A DNA stretch of 64,000 nucleotides from Cycas panzhihuaensis (Eukaryota; Cycadophyta). Position 1 is the stretch's first letter; every line of letters starts with the position of its first letter. The DNA is taken from assembly GCA_023213395.1 (NCBI GenBank), contig CM041465.1:213225741-213289740 (forward strand), in the 5' to 3' direction. This document shows positions 55,931 through 64,000 of the stretch, in pieces. The translations under genes and the position numbers were made by a program. A model generated the notes under the pieces. The model did no database searches. It was not told the origin of the DNA and saw nothing but the letters and a program-made list of their open reading frames with translations.

Positions 55931-57076
55931 ACCCACCACATCGAATAACCACCAGCATGAAGAACCAATAGATCTTGGGGAGGTATACAACTCTTCGGAT
56001 GATGAACACAACATGAGGTTCGTGGATTACTGGCTTTAGGATGCATATGAAGTAAACTCTTCTTCTTACATATGTAATTTACTATCTAAATCTATATCTG
56101 CAAACATTGATAATAATTCAAATTCTTTTGAGTATATGCTAACTAACGATAATTTAAAAAATGGTAACAACCTAGACCAACCAACCCTTAGTTTACCTAG
56201 TAATTTTTGTAGTTTTTTTGTAGTTAATAGTAATCCTAACATTCCATCTACTTCAGGCATAGGTCCTGAGGTAGATTCCCTACCCCCCCCCCCCCCCCTC
56301 CCCTTATTACAACCTGAGGAAGGAAGTAATATTCCTTCCTCTTCTTCCTTAGAGGTACACCCACCCAGCCATAAATCTCTTCTAACCATTAGTGCCAAAA
56401 CCGAGGAAATGGAAGGAGGATTACTGGTAAGTACTTCTAGCGAGTCTGGTCTAGATAGTAAAATCATTATCCTAGAAGAAACAAACTATCAAATCTATAT
56501 TGGGAACTACGTTAAACCATTCTATGGGGAACAGTTATATGGGACTACCCATTTAACGCACTGTGTTGAGTATTGGATAGATCAAGGGAATTGGGATAAA
56601 ACCTAATGGCAACAAGACCTAATCCTAACCTTACAAGGGAGAGCTTAGTACCGGTACTTAGCCCACCAAGCCACCCTTAGGAGTTGGCAAGATTTACAAA
56701 CGATGTTTTGAATACGATTCGATCATCCAACCCAACCAACTATTCCAATATTCTACATAGGCCATAACCCTAGAAAACATATACAGGTTTGTAAATAAAA
56801 ATGGAGATCCTTAAGTATACCTAAATGGAATTGGTCTAACTATTTCTACCACACCTTGGGAAGAGTAGCAAAGAACTAGTTCCTAGGGAAGGAATAAAAT
56901 TAGATATGACTTAGGGAAACCTAAAGAAATCTTTTATAAAAATCTTTAGGTATACTTTGGATAACCAATAAATAAACAAAATCTTGAAACATATTAGAAT
57001 AATGAGCATAAAATTAGAATAGCATCTAATAGATTAGGAAACAGTAGAATCTATACATAGTAAAGAGGAAGAGACC
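55931..57076 (+). pseudogene. Extra gag-like module of Gypsy K between protease and RT
   Basis: About 1.1 kb in a mostly single plus-strand frame. After a Ser/Pro-rich linker with a poly-Pro run (C tract at 56282-56299) comes NYQIYIGNYVKPFYGEQLYG, HCVEYWIDQGNWDKT-stop-WQQDL, ILTLQGRA-stop-YRYLAHQATL, RSWQDLQTMF-stop-IRFDH and NYFYHTLGRVAKN-stop-FLGKE. The spacing (PFxG ... W...LxLxGxAxxYx ... SWxxLxxxFxxRF) is that of the Gag capsid fold, although K already has a capsid at 51361-51850. Stops are at Gln or Trp positions. It could instead be an unrelated helical domain; similarity is by eye. Confidence 0.55.
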
Positions 57077-58372
57077 ATGAATTATCCTACAGAGTTTACA
57101 GAATTCACTGTTGGAGAAAGAAAAATAGAAGATGCCCCGGGACACAAAACCAGAAATGTAGAAGATGTGGGTATAACAAAGTTGAAAACTATAGAAATTA
57201 ATGTTGGTAGTTCAGAAAATCCTAAGCTCATTCAAATTGGAAACTATTGGGATCCCCAAATGGTAGTAGAAGCTCAACAGTTATTCGAGGAATTCCGTGA
57301 TGTGTTCGCATGATCATATAAAGACCTGAAAGGCATTCCTCTGGAGATAGGAATGCATCATATTAATCTAGTGGAAGATGTCAAACCAGTAAAATAAAGA
57401 CCATACCAGATAAATCCAAAATACAAAGAGAAAGTAAAAGTAGAACTTAATAAAATGCTGGAAGCAGGTTATATATATGAAATTGACTACAGCGACTGGG
57501 TGAGCCCTGTAGTAGTGGTTCCCAAGAAAAATGAGAAAATTCATTTCTGTGTGGATTACAAACAGTTGAATAAGGTGACAAAAAAGGATCCATTCCTGTT
57601 ACCTTTTACGGAGGATATTTTGGAAGCAATTAGGAGAAATGAAATCTATTCCTTCACAGACGGATTTAGTGGGTACAATCAAGTGCAGATTGCCCCGAAA
57701 GATCAGGCAAAAACAACATTCATAATAGAATGGGGTATGTACACCTATAAAGTGATGTCATTCAGTCTTACGAATGCACCAGCGACATTCTAGTAAATTG
57801 TGATTAATATTTTTTGAAAAATTATTAGAGAAAAAGTTGTCATATTTTTAGATGATTAGACGTTATATGGATTAATGAAAAATCATATGGAAAACTTGAG
57901 AGAAATGTTGCAAACCTATCGAGAAAGTAAACTGTGTCTCAATCTAGAAAAGTGTACATTTCCAGTACCCTTTAAAAACCTCTTAGGGCATATAGTCAGC
58001 AAAGAAGGATTACTGACGGATCCAGTAAAAGTGTCTGCCATTCTACACTTTCTGACACCAATTATAAGAAAACAGCTGAAAGGTTTTCTGGGTTTGAGAG
58101 GATATTATAGAAAGTTTATCAGAGGGTATGGATACATATCTGGACCTTTGGAGGAATTGCTGAAAAAGAATATTGAATGGACATGGACCGAGGATCAACA
58201 ACGAGTATTCGAAACATTGAAACAAACCATTGTAGCAGTGCCTATACTGCGATTCCCAGATTGGAAAAAATCTTTTTATGTATATGTGGATGTGTTACAA
58301 TATGCTATTGGATGTGTATTAGCACAACCCAGTGATAATAAAATAGATCATCTAATCTATTTCGCCAGTTAG
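57077..58372 (+). pseudogene. Gypsy K reverse transcriptase
   Basis: LFEEFRDVFA-stop-SYKDLKGIP (usual FxDVFAWSYxDxPGI), LNKMLEAGYIYEIDYSDWVS, PVVVVPKKNEKIHFCVDYKQ, LNKVTKKDPFLLPF, IYSFTDGFSGYNQVQIAPKD, KVMSFSLTNAPATF and the catalytic VIFLDD-stop-TLYG (usual VYVDDxTVYS; both Asp kept, Tyr is Leu). LLGHIVSKEGLLTDPVKVSA, GLRGYYRKFIRGYGYISGPL and a connection domain follow. Stops at 57311, 57392, 57791-57794 and 57855 are transitions of Trp, Gln and similar. Very well preserved order. Confidence 0.93.
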
Positions 58373-58755
58373 AAACTTACGAGAGCTGAGCAGAATTATA
58401 CAATGATAGAAAGAGAAGCACTTGACATGGTCTATGCATTACAAAAGTTTCGACATTATTTGTTATCCAATCCATTCCTATTTTTCATCAACCACCAAGC
58501 CCTGATGTATCTAGTAAATAAAGTGATTATGCGAGGAAGAATCAGCAGATGGTTAATGTTGTTTCAAGAATTCTCATTCAAAATCATTGTGAAACCTAAC
58601 AAAGCCCACATCATTCCAGATCAGCTGTCAAGAATCAAAAATGGAGAGAAAGCCACAGGGATACTAGATGATTTTCCAGACACAGCTTTGTTCAGCGTAG
58701 AAGAAATTCCAACAGATTGGTATGAGGGAATACTAGAGTGCCAACAGAGTTAGAT
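58373..58755 (+). pseudogene. Gypsy K RNase H
   Basis: Begins within the RT frame (KKSFYVYVDVLQYAIGCVLA; usual FxxxxDASxxAIGxVLxQ, with the Asp kept). It continues AEQNYTMIEREALDMVYALQ, KFRHYLLSNPFLFFINHQAL (usual KFRxYLLGxxFxxxTDHxAL; Thr-Asp is Ile-Asn, losing an acidic residue) and GRISRWLMLFQEFSFKI. VKPNKAHIIPDQLSRI (usual RPGxxHxxADxLSR) ends the domain. Open for 116 codons at 58403-58750. Confidence 0.9.
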
Positions 58756-59948
58756 CATATGGGGAAGACAAATTTCATCAAAAAAGCAGAGCCGTATCAA
58801 CTTATCAGCAGAGAGTTGTACAAATTAGGGTCAGATGACATATTGCGACGTTGTGTTCGACAGCATGAGACAAACCAGATTATGTCACAGGCACATGAAG
58901 GAGTAGTGGGTGGCCACATGGGAAAATTGGCCACATGGTGAAAGATCTTGACGTTGGGATTCTGGTGGCCATCAATATTCAAAGATGTCAAAAAATAGAT
59001 TCAAGCATGTGATTATTGCCAACGCATGGGGAAACCTAATTGACAGGATTTCCAACCGTTGCATCCCATATTACCTTTGGCACCCTTCAAAAGATGGGGG
59101 CTCAACTTTGTGGGGCCAATCAAACCAGCGGCACGGAGATCAAAAGCTTGATACATTCTGGTGGCAACCGATTATACGACAAAGTGGGTGGAAGCACGCC
59201 AAGATGAAAAGTCGATACGTAAAGCACAGCAAGATTTCTGTATGAGGTAATAATTACACAATTTGGATGCCCCTTGGAGATTGTTAGTGACCAAGGTGCC
59301 CACTTCCTCAACCAAACTATTGAAACATTGACAACTGCCTTCATGATTAGCCATCGGAAATCAACTCCCTACTACCAGAGAGCTAATGGCCAAGCAGAGA
59401 GCTTGAACAAGATAATTGAAAACTGCTTGCAAAAGATATGCGACATCAGTAGATCAGATTGGGCTGAGAAGTTACCCTCCATACTATGGGCCTTTCATAT
59501 GACATACAAAAGGTCAATTGGACAGATCCCATTTCAGCTTGTATATGGCACAGAAGCCATTCTTCCGATAGAGTTTGAGATACCCAGCTTACGAGTGGCA
59601 ATATAATATCGATTAGACGACCTCCAGTCTTTGGAACGACGACTGGAAGACTTAATGCGGTTGGAAGAGAAACAACATCTAGCAAATCAGTTATAACATA
59701 TCGAAAAGTAGCGACAAAAAGCATGGCACGACTGCTATCTACGAAAATCCCAATTCGATGAAGGTGATCAAGTGTTGTTGTATGATAGCAAATTCAAAAC
59801 ACACCCCAGGAAACTCAAGATGCAGTGGTTAGGACCATACATTATAAAAAGAATTTTTAAGAATGGATCAGTGCAACTTCGAGAGATCAACAGACCTCTG
59901 CTACCAACTCGAGTAAATGGTAGCAGACTCAAGCCTTACATTGAGTAG
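58756..59948 (+). pseudogene. Gypsy K integrase
   Basis: Zinc-binding HETNQIMSQAHEGVVGGHMG and CDYCQRMGKPN (H2C2). Core WGLNFVGPIKPAARRSKA (first catalytic Asp is Asn), YILVATDYTTKWVEARQDEK, EIVSDQGAHFLNQTIETL (second Asp) and YYQRANGQAESLNKIIENCL (catalytic Glu). The frame is shifted near 59000 and 59240. The C-terminus is QVLLYDSKFKTHPRKLKMQW then LGPYIIKRIFKNGSVQLRE, the GPY module, ending RVNGSRLKPYIE at the stop at 59946. No chromodomain. Confidence 0.92.
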
Positions 59949-60169
59949 CCCAGTCTACCAGTAGGATCAACTGGTTATACCATATCGTATTGCATGATGT
60001 TAAGGCAACCAACTGCCTTGATACCGAGCCATGATCCAATTCGGTATGGATACAAAAATTGAAAAAAGAAATTGAAAAAAAAATAAAAAATAATCATAAC
60101 TCATTACTGATATAAGTAACAGGAGCATAATTTGAGAAAAAATAGAGAGAAATTCATCAGCATACAAGT
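59949..60169 (+). other. Spacer after integrase of Gypsy K
   Basis: About 220 A-rich bases without a domain, including an A-rich tract at 60055-60090, before the tandem array. Confidence 0.6.
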
Positions 60170-60740
60170 AAATTATAGTGTACGTACCAAAAAGGTATGT
60201 TACCAGGTACGTACAGTTGAAACAGTGATAAAAATTAAAAATGCACTATACATACCAAAGGAATTCACTAAAGTACGCATAGTTTAAAAAAGTGACTCAA
60301 AATTATACTATACGTACCTGAAAAGTACGCAGACAGGTATGCACAGTGTAAATAACTTTTAAGTGGCTCAATTACATTATACGTACCTAAAAAATATGCA
60401 ATCAGGTACGCACAGTGCAAAGGAGAGTAAGTTAAAAGACTACATTATATATACCAACAAAGTACATAATCAGGTATGCACTGTGTAAATGATACTCAAG
60501 TGATTAGTTACATTATACGTATCGAAGAAAGTATGCAATCGAGTACATATAATAAAAGCTATTAACACTATACATATCAAAGGCACGTATATGACAAAAA
60601 TTCGCAAAATGACAAATCATTACGTACCTGCGAGCATTCCCGTGAGGTACGCAGCACAAAATGAATTGCAAAAAATAGCACGTAAGAGGCTGCCCCGGTA
60701 TGCATCACAGTATGCAAGAATGGCAAGCATTCTATAGAGG
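60170..60740 (+). repeat. GTACG-rich tandem array in Gypsy K
   Basis: Roughly eight degenerate units of about 65-75 bases. Each carries an ACTATACGTACC-like block followed 10-20 bases later by a GTACGCA / GGTACGCACAGTG-like block (clear units start near 60183, 60303, 60378, 60445 and 60510). The same GGTACGCA words are scattered through both LTRs. Non-coding. May be a regulatory or RNA-structural region. Confidence 0.8.
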
Positions 60741-60844
60741 TATGTACATGCAGTTCTAGCTATACACTTTGGTTTCTTTCTTATCTCTGGGACTCCACAG
60801 CCATTATCAGGATAGCAGGATGCCTGGAGGCTTATATATCGAAG

Positions 60845-61881
60845 TTGAAGCAAGACCTCCAAGCTCTACTAGCTGCATTTCAGGCCAAAGTTAAGCAGGC
60901 AGGCTGGGGAGACTACATCTACTATAACCCCATGTATTATGACCCTGAATTGATGGACCACATCCTAATGGCCCTAAAGGCAGATAGCAGGAAGGTCAAA
61001 ATGGATGCGGACATAGTCCATACTATCACTAGACTTCCCAAGGAGGGAGAGGTTCCATTGGGAACGAAGAGGTCGAAGGTAGACCAGGAAATATGGCTGA
61101 GGGAACTATGCCAGCCTAACACTCAGATTATATATGGTGGAATCAGGGTAGCTAACATTATGGATGGGAGACTTCAATGGGTGGCCAAAGTAATTAATTC
61201 CAGGTTTTTGTCAAAGAGGAAGTATACCTACATTTAGGGAGGCATGATGTAGGTATTGTTAAAAATTTGGGATGGAGAAAGGTTAAATTGGTCAGAATTT
61301 TTGGCGGAAAACATGAGACAACAACTACAAGAGATTCAAACACATCCATTCCACCATCCTTCATTGCTTCTGGTTATATTATTCTACCAGTGTCCAGAGG
61401 TTCAGCTAACCAGGACTACTATCTCTCCTCGGGAGCCAATTATCAAACAATGGGTAGCAGAATTTCCAGACACAACAACCAGTCTGGAAGCAAAACGGAG
61501 AGTTCAAAAGTAGATGCAAAAGGTGCTTACCTAGCTACAAAAAACACCAGGAACACCTATCCCTCATCGGACGAAACAAGTTGTTCATCGTTGTGGAAAG
61601 AGGAAGAAGGGGGAAGAAGAAATAGAAGAAGAAGAGAAGGAGGAAGCAGAAACATCCTGGGAAGAATGGGAAGACTTCCCACTAGCAACAGAGGCAGGAG
61701 AACATTCAACACCTCCTACACTGCAGGATAAAGCGGGACCTATCATCCAAATGATTCAGGACATGGAGGCAGGGTACAAAGCAGAGATAGCGGCCCTTCA
61801 GGATAAAATAAAGGAGAAGGATGCCATTATTGCCACCCTGACACAGATAAACGAGGAAATTTTGGAAAGACAGAGGTAGTA
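60845..61881 (+). pseudogene. Sense accessory ORF of Gypsy K
   Basis: One frame of about 345 codons between the tandem array and the 3' end of K, with stops (three or four, TAG or TGA) at 61235-61252, 61511 and 61529 that look like Trp or Gln changes. N-terminal part: KQDLQALLAAFQAKVKQAGW, YYDPELMDHILMALKADSRK. Middle: RLNWSEFLAENMRQQLQEIQ, HPFHHPSLLLVILFY, PIIKQWVAEFPDT. Then a Glu/Lys tract (GEEEIEEEEKEEAETSWEEW) and a C-terminal coiled coil (AEIAALQDKIKEKDAIIATL). I do not recognise the family; the middle recalls transposon-associated plant domains. It sits where envelope-like or accessory genes occur in other plant elements but shows no signal peptide or membrane segment. Confidence 0.6.
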
Positions 61882-61987
61882 GGAGCTGCCTTGAGATAGA
61901 GTGGGGGAGGGATACCATGAAATTTTGATTTTTTGGAGTTTTGTTGAGCAAGGATGCTCAAACCCATAACTGTTGACCCGGGATAGA
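61882..61987 (+). other. 3' untranslated end of Gypsy K
   Basis: About 100 bases including GAGTGGGGGAGGGA at 61898-61911, the most likely polypurine tract, though it lies unusually far (about 75 bases) from the LTR start at 61988. A second purine stretch, CGGGATAGA, abuts the LTR. Confidence 0.55.
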
Positions 61988-62811
61988 TGTTAGAGTCAAA
62001 AGTGATCCAATGGCTGTGTGAGGACCAGAGGTAGGTCAGATAACCTGAGTTGTGTACGTCTGGGCCAATGCGAAGGTGCATAAGGTAAAAGCAATGGAAA
62101 AACTAACATTCCAGGTGCATTATGATAGGTGTGTACACGAACGCAGTGCGTATGATGGAATCGTACCAATGGTGGAACAAAACCAAGCAGAAGCGGTATG
62201 CACAACTCAAGGGGACCAGTGAAGACCTGTTGAGGTGCCAGATGTACGTACAGACTCAAAGGACAGATTAATTAAGGCTAAACAAGTGTTTAAGTGAAAG
62301 GGTACGCATGACTGAAGGGGTACGATTATGACAGGCAGTCATAACCCTTTAGCCAAAAGGTACCAACATGACTACTTAAGGAGGTACGCATGATTCACCT
62401 GGTTAGGATGAGAGCCGGATATCATGGGTATGCAAAGGTGTAAGAGCTAGTATGCATGACATCCATTTGGAGCATCATTGTATGATAAGTACCATCTAGG
62501 TATGCATTGTAATAGAAAAGGCGTATCTTTCTTAGAATGCTCAGGAATGCATTCCAGCCTCTGTGTAAATGAACTGTTGACTTAATAAAAGGAAGAGTTA
62601 CATGGAAATTGGTGTATTCTTGGTGTTGTAATGATGATTTATTGAGTATGTATTGATTTCAGTACTGTTGTGTACCATTCTATGAATTATATGTAGAATG
62701 TATGTGAATAACCATGTTGACAATATCCTGAACTAGACTATAGCACTGTGTAACCTTTACAAGTGAGCAGAGGTATCTTGTAAGTATAATAAGGTACCCC
62801 CTAAGTCAACA
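61988..62811 (+). repeat. Right LTR of Gypsy K
   Basis: Starts TGTTAGAGTCAAAAGTGATC and ends CCCCTAAGTCAACA. Collinear with the left LTR. Differences are mainly transitions, with loss of CpG in one or the other copy. Confidence 0.93.
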
Positions 62812-63158
62812 AGAATGACAAAATGGAATTTGGAAGGAAGATCAACCTCATTGAATGCAGCTCAAACCATAATGAATGTTTTTCTATCTTTCTTCTCAAG
62901 CATTTCCTTTTCTTCTTCATCCTTAGGGATATCATATTCATCAATAACAATCTTCCACAAACCTCTAGATATGAATAAACACCTCATTTTAATTGTCCAA
63001 AAGAAGTAGTCTTCACCATTACACTTAGGTACTGGAAGAAATGAATCCTTCAAGTAATATTCATTTATTTTAGGAACATACATAACCACATCATTCTCTT
63101 CCATGATTATAAATGTCATCTCTAAATAATGTGTCCCTTTTTCAATAAACAAACTCAC
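62812..63158 (-). pseudogene. Element J gag, N-terminal part
   Basis: Minus-strand start of J gag. PVPKCNGEDYFFWTIKMRCL and FISRGLWKIVIDEYDIP match the Copia/UBN2 gag start (PKFDGxNYxxWxxKMxxxLxxxxLWxxV). Then ten or so charged residues (KDEEEKEMLEKKDRK) and a run of readable frame with one stop up to DLPSKFHFVI at the K junction. The frame resumes without loss on the far side of K at 49732, with GGAAT/AGAAT as the duplicated target. The Met at 63158 or the later MEEND are both possible starts. Confidence 0.83.
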
Positions 63159-64000
63159 CCATCAATCTCAACAAACTTTCTCATGTCTCATGTCCCTCAT
63201 ATCATTGACTTCATCATCACATCATTGCCTTATGCATCTCACATATTGCCAAATAATCACATATAAAGAATATCTGAAGCACTTTCTTCACCATAGAATC
63301 AAAGCTTATACCACATACATCTCACATAAATCATGCATATCTCATGTCACCATTAAATCATTAAGACACATCACACTGCACTTAATTGCCCAAAACACAA
63401 CTCATGCTACCATTCAATAAAGTTTATTTTCCTATAACTCAGGTATCTTCAATAAAAGAAACTCATCCTTATTTTCCCATTCAATCAATTAGAACACATC
63501 ATCAAACATGCTTGATCTCATCCTTAACACATCTAACAATTACCCAATCTTGTCATGTAACCTCACATGCAACATGCACCTCATTACCTCAAATCACTAT
63601 CTTTCTTACCCTCAAATTAGCTTTGTTATGCCTATCAAGTCCCTTCATGTAAATCATATTCCACGGAGCACTTAAGTGTCATATTCCATCCAACTCATTC
63701 ATGCAAACACATGTATTATCACTTTATTACCATACTATGCCATCGTCACAATAGCTTTGTCATACAAACATATGTAAGAAAGCACTCAAACTATCATTAA
63801 ATAATCACCATTATGCATCTCAAATCACTAATAGAGTGCCAAATATATTCACATCAATATGACTTAATGTCATCTCAAATTGCAACAATACTTTCCTATG
63901 CGTCACATATGTAAGAGAGCCTCAAACAATCACTTCATTACAATTGCCTCATTCATGTCATCATATCAATATAAAGCCCTTAAATTCTTAAAAACTTATT
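63159..64000. other. Leader-side flank of J
   Basis: About 840 bases upstream of J gag. On the plus strand it is rich in CATCTCA/CATGTCA/ATCATC words, with a low-complexity C/A/T composition and few G. No LTR end and no primer-binding site were found, and open frames here look like composition artefacts. Likely the leader of J, whose 5' LTR lies outside. Confidence 0.5.

Larger units (their letters stand above)
49733..62811 (+). mobile_element. Gypsy element K (plus strand), split by solo LTR L
   Basis: Gypsy element of 13.1 kb with LTRs 49733-50565 and 61988-62811. Flanks GGAAT (49728-49732) and AGAAT (62812-62816) form a 5-bp target duplication with one transition. Order: gag (broken by L), two knuckles, protease, an extra gag-like module, RT, RNase H, integrase, a GTACG-rich tandem array, a sense accessory ORF, 3' LTR. 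No chromodomain and no second RNase H were seen. Confidence 0.92.
48679..64000 (-). mobile_element. Gag-only LTR element J (minus strand), split by Gypsy K
   Basis: Minus-strand element with a 224-bp 3' LTR (48679-48902), a purine tract at its inner edge, and one gag-like frame. The frame's N-terminal part is at 63158-62812 and the rest at 49732-48926, the gap being Gypsy K. Nothing like protease, integrase or RT fits between gag and the LTR: the frame ends about 20 bases before it. J is thus a non-autonomous, gag-only element. Its 5' LTR is not seen and probably lies beyond 64000. Confidence 0.8.

Overview
The window is nuclear DNA from a plant, made almost entirely of old, nested LTR retrotransposons. 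I see no host gene, tRNA, rRNA or CRISPR array. The evidence is Ty1/Copia elements primed at a TGGTATCAGAGC-type site (plant initiator-Met tRNA), a chromodomain Gypsy element, a Tat/Ogre-like Gypsy element with 2.7-kb LTRs, a second RNase H and an antisense plant-mobile-domain gene, and solo-LTR formation. The depth of nesting and decay suggests a large, slowly purged genome. A gymnosperm or a large-genome angiosperm is possible, but the sequence does not decide this. Element letters below are mine.

Left block (1-6400). Copia F (minus; gag, protease, integrase, start of RT, PBS, one LTR) is cut by the window start. A 5'-truncated Copia E (plus; integrase, RT, RNase H, 3' LTR) follows.

First nest (about 6400-33113). 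Copia A (minus) was interrupted inside its right LTR by chromovirus B (Gypsy, plus, 9700-33069). B was interrupted between its protease and RT by C (Tat/Ogre-like Gypsy, plus, 13051-29860, flanks CCCAC/TCCAC). C carries gag-protease in one frame, RT, RNase H, integrase, then an antisense plant-mobile-domain gene, then a separate archaeal-type RNase H just before the 3' LTR.

Middle (33114-48678). A degenerate Gypsy gag-protease H has no recognisable polymerase. AT-rich unassigned DNA and a compound CA/TG/TC/AT microsatellite follow. A fold-back (long inverted repeat) element M has an 84-unit AT repeat as its loop, and one arm was split by a complete but decayed Copia D (39693-47861). The uncut arm of M preserves the pre-insertion target of D.

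Second nest (48679-64000). J (minus) is a small-LTR, gag-only element whose single frame is cut by Gypsy K (49733-62811, flanks GGAAT/AGAAT). K has a gag-like module between protease and RT, a GTACG-rich tandem array and an extra sense ORF after integrase. K's gag is cut by a CpG-rich solo LTR L (51859-54391, perfect GAGGA duplication) of the same broad family as C.

Almost every premature stop I could place in the decayed frames is a transition (Gln CAA/CAG to TAA/TAG, Trp TGG to TAG, Arg CGA to TGA), as expected from cytosine deamination in methylated, silenced DNA. All coding features are therefore called as pseudogenes. Domain limits are approximate, and LTR ends are exact only where two copies or a target duplication define them.
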